A DNA stretch of 64,000 nt from contig JAIVEN010000002.1 of assembly GCA_026686845.1 (NCBI GenBank), forward strand, positions 34,675,001 through 34,739,000. The letters are read 5' to 3'. Under the pieces are notes generated by a model. That model saw only the letters and a program-made list of their open reading frames with translations. It was not told where the DNA came from and searched no databases. This document shows positions 31,770-44,149 of the stretch, piece by piece. Both the position numbers and the translations under genes were made by a program. This stretch comes from Adenanthera pavonina. Lineage: Eukaryota > Streptophyta > Magnoliopsida > Fabales > Fabaceae. Position 1 is the first letter of the stretch. Each line of letters begins with the position of its first letter.

Positions 31770-33554
31770 ATGGCTGGCTTTGGAGAAAGTATACTACTAG
31801 AAGGAATCAATACAAATAGACCACCTAGCTTCAGTGGAGAGCACTATGGATACTGGAAGATAAGAATGTAAATCTATCTCCAATCCATTGATCTAGACAT
31901 TTGGTCCGTCATCCAGAAAGACATTGCAGGATGATGGGAAGTATAGAGAGAAACCAGAGGCCGAATGGAATAAGGAAGATAAGAGAAGAGTCTTGCTTAA
32001 TTTCAAAGAAAAACACTACCTGGTCAGTGCATTGAATCAAGACGAATTCTACAGGGTCTCGCAATACTCCACAGCCAACGATATGTGGGACACCCTTAAA
32101 ATTGCTCATGAAGGAACCACTGGAGTTAGAGAAAACAAATTGAACTCCTGCATAGGAGAATACGAGAGCTTCAGAATGGTTGAAGGTGAGAGTAACAAAG
32201 AACTGCAAAAGAGATTCACTCTTATTGTGAATCAATTGAAAAGTCTTGGCAAGGAGTACACTCAGATAGAGAAGGTCAGAAAGATCCTTAGAGCTCTTCC
32301 TCTGGAATAGCAACCCAAAGTAACAGCAATAGAGGAAGCCAGAGAAGAATCAATGGCATCTGTCACAGCCCTCTTCGATAGCCTCGAAGAATATGAAGGA
32401 AAAATGAAGGCTCTCAAGGAGGCAGAACAAGACAGAAAGAAGAAGGGTCTTACTCTGAAAGCTGGTGGGGAGAAAGAAGAAGAATCTGACGATGGAGATG
32501 AGCTAGATAAAGAAACTCTGGCTATAATGGTCAGAAAATTTGGAAGATTTTACAACAAGAAAAGAAACAAGAAATTCTTCAAGAAAGGAGTAACTGGAGA
32601 TAGTAAGAAAGAAAAAAAAGAACCTATCACTTGCTACGAGTGCAAGAAGCAGGGACATATCAAATAGGAATGTCCACAATTCCTGAAAAAGCAAGAAAAG
32701 GAAAAGAAAGCTATAGACAAAGGCAAGAAAAAAAAAGCGTACATTTCATCAATCTGGGGCAACAACTCAGATGAAGAAGACGATGATGAAGCTGAAATTG
32801 CCAACATCTGTCTGATGGCACTTGCATTAGAAGAAGCTGAAATTCCATCCAACAGTGATCAAGAAGATGAGGCATATGAATAGTAAACTTCCTATTTTGA
32901 ATTACTGGATGCATTTCATGAATTGCATGATGAATTCATTAAGACTGTCAAAGAACTCAAACAAGCTAAGAGAAAGATTAACAAGTTAGAATCTTAGCAT
33001 AACATCTTTGAAACTGCTTATCTGCATATTGCTGAATCTGCTTGTTGTAAATCATGCATTGAATTAAAGTAAACCAATAACTATCTGGTGAAAAGCATGT
33101 CTAGACTTACTCAAGGAAAAGATATGTTATTTGCTTTAATAAGAAGTTAGAGAATAACACAGGGAAAGGTTGGACTTGGCTATGACCCTTGTGCAGTAAA
33201 AGAAAAGATTAGGAAGAAAAATCAAAATATGTATATGAGACACTTTGTGCATGCTAGTAGTAGTAAAAAGAAAGATCATATTACACAATATATTGAATCC
33301 TATGATCAACCAAAGCATGCAAAACAAAAAAATATTATCTGCATTGCTTTCTTCCTGCATCTCAATCCAGCAGTCCCTTTACCACCTGTCACTTCTGTAA
33401 CAAGAAGGGACATATTTTCAATTCATGTACTTTAAAGAAAAATGGACTTGACAGGAAGGTTAAATGGATTCCCAAACGTACATCTGTATCTAGGGAAAAT
33501 ACTACTAATAGAAAGGGACCCAAGCAAAGTTGGGTACCTAAAAAGAAAATATGA
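31770..33554 (+). pseudogene. Gag pseudogene, element C
   Basis: Starts at ATG 31770 (MAGFGES). The capsid-like region, first zinc knuckle (CYECKKQGHIK... at about 32630) and second knuckle (near 33400, now in a shifted frame) are recognisable against Gag B. Breaks include a stop near 31870, a frame change before 31924, TAG at about 32308 (for Trp in PLEWQP), TAG at about 32665 inside the first knuckle (for Trp), and further stops at about 32881, 32998, 33070 and 33148. A frame change near 33320 follows. The frame ends in TGA at 33552-33554, followed by the gag-pol junction signal CTTGCAG. Confidence 0.88.
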
Positions 33555-33562
33555 ACTTTGTC

Positions 33563-36500
33563 TTGCAGTTTTGTCTTAAAGCTAGAAAGAGCAATAAATG
33601 GTATATGGACATTGCTTGCTCAAGTCATATGACTAGTGATAAGGAGAAGTTCATCACCCTTAGAGACAAGAAAGGAGGAAAGGTGACCTTTGGAGATGAT
33701 CAATATGGCAAAATACTTGGCATTGGCATTGTGGGCAAGAATCCTAAAACATCCATTGAATAGGTGCTATTTGTAATTAGCCTCAACCACAATATGCTAA
33801 GCGTGAGTCAAACATGTGACAAAGGAAACCGGATACTGTTTGACTGAAAGTTCTCTCTGGTCATCCGAAAAAGTGATCACAAAGTAATCCTCAAGGCTCA
33901 AAAGGATGGTAACTGTTATACTATTGATCTTGATAAACTTCCTCCCTTAGATTCTGTCTGTTTGATTAGTCAGGATAATGATAGTTGGCTGTGGCATAGA
34001 AGGTTAGCACATGTTAACATGAATCAACTATCAAAACTGGTTAAAAATGAGTTAGTCACTAGCTTACCAAAAATTTCTTTTGAAAAAGACAAAGAATGTG
34101 ATGCATGCCTAAGAGGAAAACAAACTAAATCCTCATTTAAATCTAAAAATGTAGTCACCACTTCTAGACCTCTACAACTATTACATATGGATCTGATAGG
34201 ACCATCTAGAGTTAAGAGCATTGGTGGAAATCTGTATGTTCTTGTAATTGTGGATGATTACTCTAGATTTACCTGGACATTATTTCTTCCTTCTAAAAAT
34301 GATACATTTGATGCATCTGTAACCTTAGCTAAGAAAGTGCAAAATGAAAAAGGTATTTCTATTGTATCTATCAAGTTTGATCATGGAGGAAAGTTTGATA
34401 ATTCATACTTCCTAGAGTATTGTGATGAGCATGGAATTGATCACAACTTCTCAGCTCCAAGAATTCCTCAACAAAATGGAGTGGTGGAAAGGAAGAACAG
34501 AACAATTGGAGAGATAGCAAGAGCAATGTTGAATGAAAAGGAACTCTCTCAAGTATTCTGGGCTGATGCAGTAAACACAGCAAGTTACATCATAAACAGA
34601 GCCTACATCAGACCAATTCTTGGGAAAACTCCTTATGAGCTGTACAAAGGAAGAAAGCCAAACCTCTCACATCTACATGTATTCGGCTGTAAGTGCTTCA
34701 TCCATAACAATGGAAAGGAGAACTTGGGTAAGTTTGATGCCAAATCTGATGAAGGTATATTTCTAGGCTACTCTAGTAGGAGTAAAGCATATAGAGTTTT
34801 TAATAAAAAGTATAAATTAGTAGAAGAATCTGTGCATATAGTGTTTATTGAAAATGAAACTGTTTCTAAGCATGTCACTAATGAAGATGATCTTATTTCA
34901 AATTTTAAGAATTTAGATCTTTCTGAAGAAGATAAAATTGAACCTCCAAAAATGTCTGAATCTATTAACATAGAAGAAGATATTCAGGACAAAGATTTTG
35001 AGAATGAGAGTAATGAAGAAATATCTCAAGAACTCCCTAGAGCTTGGAGATATCAAAGGAATCATCATGTTGATCAAGTAATTGGGGATGTTCAAGAGAA
35101 AGTTAAAACCAGAAAATAGTTAAGAGATCAGATGATAAACTGTGCTTTCATTTCTCAAATTGAACCTAAATGTACTGAAGAAGCCTTAACTGATGAATAT
35201 TGAATTTTAGCTATGCAAGATGAATTAAATCAATTTGAAAGAAATCAAGTTTGGGATTTAGTGTCTAGACACAAAAATCATCCTATCACTGGCACTAAAT
35301 GGGTTTTTAGAAATAAACTTGATGAATCTTGATTAATAATCAGAAATAAAGCTAGACTGGTTGCTAAGGGATATAATCCAGAAGAAGATATTATTTTTGA
35401 AGAAACCTTTGCTCCAATTGCTAGATTAGAAGCAATTAGAATTCTATTAGCATATGCTTACATGAAGAATATAATGTTATATCAAATGGATGTAAAGAGT
35501 GTTTTTCTTAATGGATACATCATCGAAGAAGTTTATGTAGACCAACCTCCAGGCTTTGAGGACTCTACAAGACCAAACCATGTTTATAAACTGAAGAAAG
35601 CCCTTTATGGTTTAAAGCAAGCCCCTAGAGCATGGTATAAAAGGTTAAGTGATTTTCTAACTGAAAAGGGGTTTAACAGACAAAAAGTAGATACTACTTT
35701 GTTCACTAAGAAAGAAAATAAAGATTTACTTATTGTTCAAATTTATGTTGATGATATTATATTTGGTGCTATTAATGAATCTCTTCGCAAGAATTTTTCT
35801 AAGCTAATGCAGGGAGAATTCGAAATGTCCTTAATAGGTGAGCTCAACTTCTTCCTTGGATTGTAAATTAAGCAATGTGATGATGGTATCTTTCTCAATC
35901 AATCCAAATATCTAAAGGAATTACTGAAAAAGTTTGGCATGGAAAATGCTAAGCCAATGGGAACACCTATGGCTACTGCAATCAAGCTTGATATGGATGA
36001 AGGAGGAAAAATGTTTGACATAACTTAGTATAGAAGAATGATTGGATCTCTGCTCTACCTGACTGCCAGCAGACCTGACATCATGTTCAGCGTCTGTATG
36101 TGTGCAAGGTTCTAGTCATGTCCCAAAGAAATCCATGCAATTGTTGTGAAGCGTATCTTCAGATATCTTATTGGAACATCACAGATGGGTCTTTAGTATC
36201 CAAAGGGCAATGGAGAAGATCTCAAAGGATACACTGATGCTGACTTTGCAGGATCCAAAACTGATAGAAAAAGCACAAGTAGAACATGTCAGTTTCTTGG
36301 AGGATCCTTGGTCTCATGGTTTAGCAAGAAGCAAAATAGTGTGGCCTTATCCACGGCAGAAGCTGAATATGTTGCTACTAGAAGCTATTGCGCCCAAGTC
36401 ATATGGATAAAATAGTAGCTTGAAGATCTTGAGATTGAGATGAAGGAAATACCAATAATGTGTGACAACCAAAGTGCCATTAACATCACAAAGAATCCTG

Positions 36501-36694
36501 TCATGCATTCAAGGACAAAGCATATTGAAGTTAGGCACCACTTTATAAGGGATCATGTTCTGAAAGCAGAAATCATATTAGAATACATCCCTATAAAAGA
36601 TCAAGTTGCTGATATTTTGACAAAGCCTCTTCTAAAAGATAGGCAATGCAAAATCAGAAGAGAATTGGGTATGGTAAATTCCAATGAACTGTAA
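33563..36694 (+). pseudogene. Pol pseudogene, element C
   Basis: Domains in the same order as B. The protease region has D-to-I change in the catalytic motif (MDIACSSHM, for DSACSSHM). The integrase piece at 33962-35119 is the longest open part; its second DDE region reads KFDHGGKF where B has RSDHGGEF. RT (35462-35866) keeps YVDD, and RNase H (36171-36694) keeps the MCDNQSAINITKN motif. Stops at about 33764, 33846, 35118, 35202, 35331, 35458, 35864, 36028, 36112, 36195, 36413 and 36416 break it. It ends GMVNSNEL then TAA (36692-36694), overlapping a GTAAGTAAAT donor-like sequence. Confidence 0.9.
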
Positions 36695-37664
36695 GTAAAT
36701 CCTTATGCAAATCTATTTTAGAATTTCAAACAATGATTTAATTCTAACTTAAGCATCGGAGTAAGTTTAATTTAAGTTGCAGATGCTCCTCATAAGTTTC
36801 AATGGCAATAAATCTGAAAAATGGAGCACACCAGAATGGAACAGACAAAAAATGAAAAAGAAAAGCTAGAAATCTGAGTTTCTGGATCTATTCTGTAATT
36901 TTATAAAGTTAAAATTCGCATTTTAGATGTGTATTAGATGAATTTCCTTATTAAATTGTGTTTTCGAACAAGTCAGCATGCTTAACATTCGAATTTAGAT
37001 GCCCATCAGACGAACTTCAGCTTGCTTCACATTGTAACAGTTCTCGGTGGTCATTCAAAATTCGTCTGTTGATCTATGAAAATTCGAATTTTAAAAAATA
37101 AAGTTCCAATATTATCTTTGCCCAACATAAAGATTGTACGAATTTCCACTTCTCAAAATTCGCATGTTGGAAACTCTTTACAAAATGTTGAAATTCGAAT
37201 TTCTGACTCAAAATTTATCTGTTGAAACATGCTCACATTATTGAATCTCTTAAAGATGAATTTTCATAATTAAAATTCATCTGTTGTTTGTTGTATTGAT
37301 AATTGCTTGCTGCCTGCTCTTCGAAATTCGAACTTTGTTGGAACAAAGTTCGTCTATTCATCTTTTGCTTATTGAACTAAGCCTCTGTCAGACGAACTTC
37401 CAAAAGAAAATTCATCTATCAGTAAACTTGTCTGAATGGGTTAACCCCCCTCAAAATTCGTCTGTCCTACGATTACACACGTTAAAACCAAAGGTCATCC
37501 TCTAAATAGACGCAACCCTATTCGTCTCTCTCGTGATTTTGTTCAAATTCTCTCTTCAATACCCATTAATTCTGACCATAAATCTTCATCTTCCACTAAT
37601 TAATCTTCTTTTTGCACCCTATAAGCACACTCTTTACATCATTCTGATTCATTCATCCACAAAA
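36695..37664 (+). other. Pol-ORF3 spacer of element C
   Basis: Nearly 1 kb, non-coding. An intron-like segment (GTAAGTAAAT at 36691 to TTGCAG ending 36782) is followed by ATTCGAA, GACGAATTT, TTCGTCTG-rich DNA similar to the LTR motif arrays, and a pyrimidine-rich leader (37500-37660) before the ORF3 ATG. Confidence 0.7.
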
Positions 37665-39820
37665 ATGGCAAGAGTGAAAAATCCTGAAGTTGGAAAAGGA
37701 GAATCTCGGCCAAAGAGAATTGTGAAATCTCAATATTCCTCAAAGGAGAGTGAGAAACCGAAAAGAAAAGGCAAATCTAGCAAAACAACCCCCTCCAAAA
37801 GGTAGAAAATAACACCAAAGGATGATTCAAAGAAATCTGGGCCTCCTTCACCAAAGAAAATAGAGCCTTTAGATCCTGCTGCTGCTACTGTTGCTTCTAC
37901 TTCCTCCTCCAGTACTGAATCTGGAGAATATGAGCTGACCACATTGCCATTATGGAGCAATGCTCACATTCAGGAGGAATATATGACCAAGTTTGTGAGC
38001 AAAAAGGTAATCAAGCCTCACTGTGTCAATATGGAGGAATTTCTAATTTCTAACAACTTTGATGTCGAGTTATAGATGATTAGATATAAAAGTTTGTTAG
38101 AAATATTGGAGAGGTATGATGATGAGGTAGTCAAGACTTGGTATGTCTCTCTGAAATACAACAATAAGAAGAAGAAGTGGGAAGTCAATTTGAGGTCAAG
38201 GACCATCTGGCTAACAGATGAAACCTTTAACGAGGTTTTAGAGATTCCAAGACAAGATGGCTTAAAGATTGACATTACTGCTTCTGGGTATATGGATGAG
38301 GCAGAGACTAGAGATGAAGAAGGTGGCCCTTTCTTAAACTACAAGGAGAGCACAATCCTGAACACTTTGTTTAGAAGAAAGGAGAACAGGCCACCCATAA
38401 GCTTGCTGAAGCCCACTGACCTCAGTTCTTAAGTGAGAATCCTACACTATATAGTGTCTAGGATTATCTTCAATAAAGAAGGTAGCTTCAATCTGATTAC
38501 AAGGGCAGAGGCACATGTGATGGCAGCAATCATGCGTGGGAAGCTTATCAACATGGGACATATTATTCTCCAATGCATGATCAAGGCTAGGGATCAGAGG
38601 AAAGACTCCACACTTCCTTATGCAGCAATCATCTCTAAGATCCTTCAGTATGCCAGAATTCAGCATCTTGAGAAAGGGAAAGGGAAGCCTATTGAGATCT
38701 TCAAGGAAGAAGAGCTACAAAAGATGGGCATAGAAAAGAAAGATGGAAGATGGATTGGAAAGGGAGTTGGAAAATTTGAAGATCTTTTCTTTGATGAAGA
38801 TGCCTCCCTGCAGCAAGAAGGTACCTCTGAGGCTCCTCCAAGACCCACATCTTAGCCTTCTCAGCCTGTCTCATCTCCATCTCAGCCTGCTCAAGCTCCA
38901 ATTCCATCTACTCCCTCCTTTCGAGCCAAGCCAACCAAGATCACTGAGTTATATGACAGTTAGTCTACACTTATACTCAGCATCAAGGAAAAGCAAAATG
39001 CCAAGTCTGTTCATTTGCAAGATCAGACCAATTGGCCAAGAACATGAAAGTGGTTGCTGATGCATATAAAGATATTAGGAGTGTCATTCCTGCCACATCA
39101 GCTCCAACTCCTGAGCCTCTAAGTCCATTTGAGCTAGCCTCTCCTGTTCCTGATGATGCTGCACAGGATACTGAGGCTGGTGGCACATTGAGCACACCAT
39201 AGGCCTCCAGCAATGGGATAAGTCCTAGTCCTCCCTTGGACTATGGCATGGAGGAAAAAGGTCCTCAGGAACTAAGCTTTCATGAGCCCATTCCAACAGA
39301 TGCTCAAGATTCAATCCTTTCATATCAGGAATCTGAGCAAGTTGAGACATTAGTGGCAGCAATCACCACTTCACCATTCATGCAAGCTGCTCTGAATGAA
39401 GAAAGGAGCATTGTGCCTTATGTTGATTTAGAAGCTATTGCACACAATGCTCTTTTGCAAGCTCATAGAAGAAGGCTTGAAGAAATGTTTTGTCATCCTG
39501 CTTCCTCACCTGTTACATCCTATGGTCTCTCGGAGGCACAAAGGGCCCAATTGGTAGTTACAAGGCAAGAAATTTCTGAACATCTTGAAATCTCTAAGGA
39601 TGAAGACACAAGTTTTGAAGTTTCTGAGTCTCTGCCAAAGCTCAATCTTGAACTACCTTTTGTCCCTATGCCTCTTCAAACTATTCCAGTGTCTCAGATC
39701 CCTCCTTCTACTGATTTTGTCCACCTACCTGATGATGCCAAAAAGGGGGAGAAGATATTTGAGCAAACTGGAAAGTCTTCTGGCAAGAGCTACAATAAGA
39801 AGTCCAAGTCCAAGAAATAG
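37665..39820 (+). pseudogene. Sirevirus ORF3 of element C, broken
   Basis: Start ATG 37665 (MARVKNPEVGKG), the best-preserved N-terminus in the window, followed by a lysine-rich region suggestive of nuclear or nucleic-acid binding. Conserved domain from about 38000 (KKVIKPHCVNMEEFL) through RSRTIWLTDETFNEVLEI, GGPFLNYKESTILNTLF and LHYIVSRIIFNKEGSFNL to the KARDQRKDSTLPYAAIISKIL segment. The Pro/Ser-rich linker and a basic tail (KSYNKKSKSKK) follow. Stops at about 37803, 38070 (Trp to TAG), 38430, 38853, 38960 and 39201, and a frame change near 39020. Function unknown. Confidence 0.85.
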
Positions 39821-40030
39821 TGTTTAGAACTTATGGATGCTTGGTTCTTTTATTTTGAATTGTTGTTTTTCTGTATTGTGTTCTTGTTATATCTTGTAAA
39901 GTGACTTTTTGATGAATTGACAATTTCTTTGTTTTGATCTCTATCCTTGAGTTGAACTTTGAATGAATTAATGAATCTCTTTACTTGATCCACTATACTT
40001 GATATCTTTTGAATTATAATGCATATGTTG

Positions 40031-40107
40031 AGGGGGAGCTTGCTAAAGCAAACCCAAGTACTAATACAGTTTGTAAGTTGTTTTGTCATCATCAAAAAGG
40101 GGGAGAA
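40031..40107 (+). other. Tandem polypurine tracts of element C
   Basis: AGGGGGAGCTTG (from 40031) and AAAAAGGGGGAGAA (40094-40107), the latter directly abutting the 3' LTR. Multiple polypurine tracts are a reported Sirevirus trait. Confidence 0.82.
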
Positions 40108-41770
40108 TGTTAAATCAAGTGTTTTGATGATTCCAAACTAACTTTCTAGAGCTTGGAGAGAAGATATCAAAGGTTCACAAATGATCTCAAGTGGAGAAAT
40201 TCAAGAAAAACTAGCACAAGAATAGATGTAGAATCTACAGCCATGAATAAATTGAGTAAAAAGACTTTGAATTGGTAAAAAAGATGTTTTAAAAATTATG
40301 ATTCTATGTTAATCCATGGAATATTTGAAAAAAACCCACTAACAGAAAAAGTTTGAAACATTTATACTGATATACTGTTTTGAAAATTCGAACTTTGGCT
40401 TTGGAAATTCGAATTTCGTATTGAAAATGAACAAGTCTGAAAAGAGCCTTCTCTGACAGACAAACTTTGACTTGAGAAATTTGAATTTTGAATCTTGTTT
40501 GAAAAGAGCTTTCTCTGATAGACGAACTTTGACTTTTGAAAATTCGAATTTCAGACAAAATATAACTTATGAGAAATGAAAAATTTGTTCGAGAATATGT
40601 CAAAGTTCATCTGAAAATTGAGTTTAGAAAGAGCATTAAAATGGCTCACTGACAGACGAACTTTGAATATTAAAATTTGAATTTCAGAAGCAAAGCTTGT
40701 GAGTCTATTATGATGATATGTTGACATACGAATGATAGTATTCAAAAATTTGAACTTTGAAGTAGGTCTAAAAAGAGGCCTCTCTGACAGATGAACTTTA
40801 CATTTTGAAAATTCAAATTTTGAATAGATGAACTATTACGCCTTATTGAACTGCCCACTGACAGACGAATATTGGGTATCAAAATTCGAATTTCGAAGGC
40901 ACTGTAGCAAAATGAAACTACTATTCACACTTTTAAGAAGAACTTTTAACTTAAAAATTCGTATGTTCCAACAATAGAAACATTTTTGAAAGATCAAAAT
41001 TTGAACTTTGCTTCATGACAGACGAACTTTGAATGTTCAACGTTAAAGTCTTTATCTTTCAGTTTCTGTAAAATTCGTCTGTTGACCAACCAAAATTCAA
41101 ACTTTGGATGTCAGAAGTATTAAATGCGGTTGGTGAACGGATAGTTTTTCAGAGTAACCATTTGGTAACTTCTCCAACGGATAGATTTTATCTCTAACGT
41201 ATAGTTGAGACTTAAATCTATAAATATAACATCATTTGAAATTGTGGGTAACGATTTTTACTTTGTATATACTAAAACTCTGTCAAATCATCAACTCAAA
41301 GTCTCTTACTCTCACATACATCATTCTTTGTACTCCAACTTTCATATACACTCTGATTAAGAGAGTTTATCCATTATAAACAATCTTATCTTCATCTGGA
41401 AGAAACATTTTCTTGTGAGGGGATATCACAAGAGATTGGGAAAGTACTTAGCTAGAGTGCAAAGAGAGAAAGTGTGAGCTTTGAAAACAGAGTATCATAG
41501 CTGTACTATGGCATTTGCAAAAAACCCACTGAATTCTTCCAAGATAATAGAAAATCTCAAGTGGTGGCTTGAGGACTGGACGTAGGTCAAGATTGAGAGA
41601 CCGAACCAAGATAAACATTTGTGTCTTTCCTTCTCTTTTACTACTTTTACTTGTTATTCACTTATACTCTGTTTTACTGTCACATTTGTTTTCTTCACTT
41701 TATTGACATTTTGCAGAAAATTTTAATCTTCCCAATTCACCCCCCTCTTGGGAAGCCAGCATATCTAACA
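40108..41770 (+). repeat. 3' LTR of element C
   Basis: TGTTAAATCAAG...TATCTAACA, 1663 bp, homologous throughout to 29992-31714 apart from the single 62-bp unit. TATAAATA at 41219-41226; some AACGG sites mutated (CCATTTGG for CCGTTGG). Confidence 0.93.
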
Positions 41771-41775
41771 GAAAT

Positions 41776-44149
41776 ATTCTCAGACATAGAAATACTAGCA
41801 CACATTTCATAGAATCTAATTTTTCAATGACATTAATGGCAAGAGACAACTAACTAATTAAGTGCCAAGCACAACAATAATAGACTAAATATTAAAGCAC
41901 AGGGAGACAAATAATTATAACCTTCTGGCACATTATAGTTTATATAGTTCTTAAACCCATTACTTCATTGCCGCAGCAGAAGTTGGTTGAGTCATCCTGA
42001 CTTATGAAAGATGAGTCATCCTGACTTATGAAAGATTAAGTGCATAATATAATGTAATTGTACATGTGGCATGATTCTTGTTTGTTCGACGTGAAGTGGA
42101 AAAAGAAATCTCAAATTAAGGTTGTTCAGTGGTTGGAAACTTTTAATTAGTTTCATGCGTAATGAATAAAATGGTTTAAAAATATGGAGGTATAGTAATA
42201 ATCAATTAAAATTTTGGCCAAAAAAAAATAATTAAAATGATAGTGTGAACGAACGTGAGACTTTGTCTGAATTCCTCCACTAGCTATCACTATCTTTGGT
42301 CAATGCAGATGGATCCTCATGCACAGTTTCTCCCGCATTCATTCTTTCTTTCTATCTTCCTTTGTGTTTCAAATTGATTGAAAACTATTAAAACAGATGT
42401 ATAATCTGGCCAAAAAAAAAAGTATAACAAATTCTCTTAACACAATTTTTTTATGAATTGGATCCCATAGGCTTATCATAATGAAGACTAATCTTATATA
42501 GAAGTTGGAATTAGGATCCTCTCCAATCAATATTGTACAACCATCTCTCCAGCAAAATCTCAACCATTCATATTGCAATCTAATGATTGCAAAGAGATAT
42601 CTGCAAAATATGGTGATGTTACCTAAGATTTATTGCCAACCTTCACATATCTTGCAAGGAGATTCATAGCTATAAAATAAGAAATTTTTCATTTAAGCTT
42701 TAGGCCATCAAATTTTTCTAACTACTCACATCTTTCTTTGTCTATGAAATACTAATCAGCCAGTAGATTGCAATATGAATGGTTAAGATTTGGTTGGAGT
42801 GATGACTTTACAATATTTGCTGGAAATGATCCAAATCCTATAATTTAGGATTTATAAAAGTACTCATATATCTATACACGTATATATTATTCAACAAGAA
42901 GATTTTCACATTATTAATGGATTTGAATTCACATCCTTAGAAAATTAGACTGGTCGAATCAACAAGTTTCATAACATATAGCATAATATAAACTTATTAT
43001 CTCTTATGCATGGTCTTAATTTTTCAAACAAATTCTCATTAATTTGACACTGATTTGACCGTAGCTTTCTTGGTGAAACTGATCCTAACCCTATCGCTTA
43101 CTAGAAAGTGCGCTTTATCTTACAAGTTTGGCTCAGGTTATGGATTGATAAGTTGTTAAACCTTTGAGCAGATAAAAATTGAGCAAAAAGTGGAGCAAAG
43201 AAGATGAAGCCAGTCAACCTCAAAACCTAATTACGGTACTCAGATGACTCCCAAGAAAATGATCGATGAAGATTCCACGTTTAACGGGGCAAATGAAAAA
43301 ATGTCTCCTTGTGGATCAAGTTAATTGCTCATAGTACTGTTCCTCTCCCACAAGAAAAGAGTTGAAATTTACTTAATATATTATAATGTGGTAATAATCT
43401 ATAATCCACAAGATTAATTGCAATTTTCTCCAATCATATGCTCACCAGTGGTGCTGAATCAATCATGCTTATTATGCCAATTAATGTATTATAAGTTGAA
43501 TTATGTGTGGCTAATGTTGTTAGGGACCTTTTTGTTTGGCTTATTATGAACCAAAAAAATGTGAGTCAAAGTATTGTATTACCTCTTATATTTATGTATA
43601 AATTTTTTTATAGACACACGAAGTTGGTCTGGTTAATGTTATATTTAGGTAAGAGGCGGTAAGAATCCATGTATTTTGAGTTTTAATTAGATATTAAATT
43701 TTCTAGATAAAAATTCCGTTATTACATAATGTTACTACGGTGAAAATCAGTGCAAAACTTAAAAAAAAATAGATATATATTTTTTAAAACAATCTTTTGG
43801 TCCTTAAAACAAAATAAAGAAACAAAAAAGTTGATAAAAATGTTCATTCATTAAACACAAATTGCTCGTAATTTATTATAGGGTTCTTTATGAAATTTAA
43901 TTTTGAAAATAAAGTGTGAAAATAAATATTAGCCCACTATATCCTGATTATCCCGTAAGAATCAAGACAGTGCGAAAGATTATTCTAAATGTCTCTTATC
44001 GGAATAAGTTCGGCAAAGGTGTTTTGTTTTCTTATAAAATTATTTTCTGACCTTGAAACAGAGACTACGTTTTAAAGACTACTTTCTAGAAAGTGAATTA
44101 TTATTCAGATGGGAAAATAGAAAATAGAAAAAATGGTTAGAAAAAGAAT
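41776..44149. other. AT-rich intergenic DNA, no supported gene
   Basis: Contains one inverted-repeat element (42511-42840). No ORF above chance and no MAD1-like exon recognised upstream of the insertion site of C. Confidence 0.5.
42511..42840. mobile_element. Foldback/MITE-like element with ~70-bp inverted arms
   Basis: The left arm 42511-42581 (TTAGGATCC...CCATTCATATTGCAATCT) is matched in inverted orientation by 42765-42840 (AGATTGCAATATGAATGG...GGATCC.AATCCTA). The arms are imperfect but clearly inverted, separated by about 180 bp of AT-rich DNA. No transposase ORF. A target duplication was not resolved. Confidence 0.65.

Larger units (their letters stand above)
29992..41770 (+). mobile_element. 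Complete but decayed Sirevirus-type Ty1/copia element C, 11,779 bp
   Basis: LTRs 29992-31714 (1723 bp) and 40108-41770 (1663 bp) with TG...CA ends, flanked by the perfect target duplication GAAAT (29987-29991, 41771-41775). Plus-strand order: LTR, primer site, gag, pol, spacer, ORF3, two polypurine-like tracts, LTR. All three coding regions carry many stops; nearly all those checked are C-to-T or G-to-A changes. LTR divergence is clearly greater than in B, so this is an older insertion. It landed next to, or in an intron of, the MAD1-like fragment. Confidence 0.95.
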
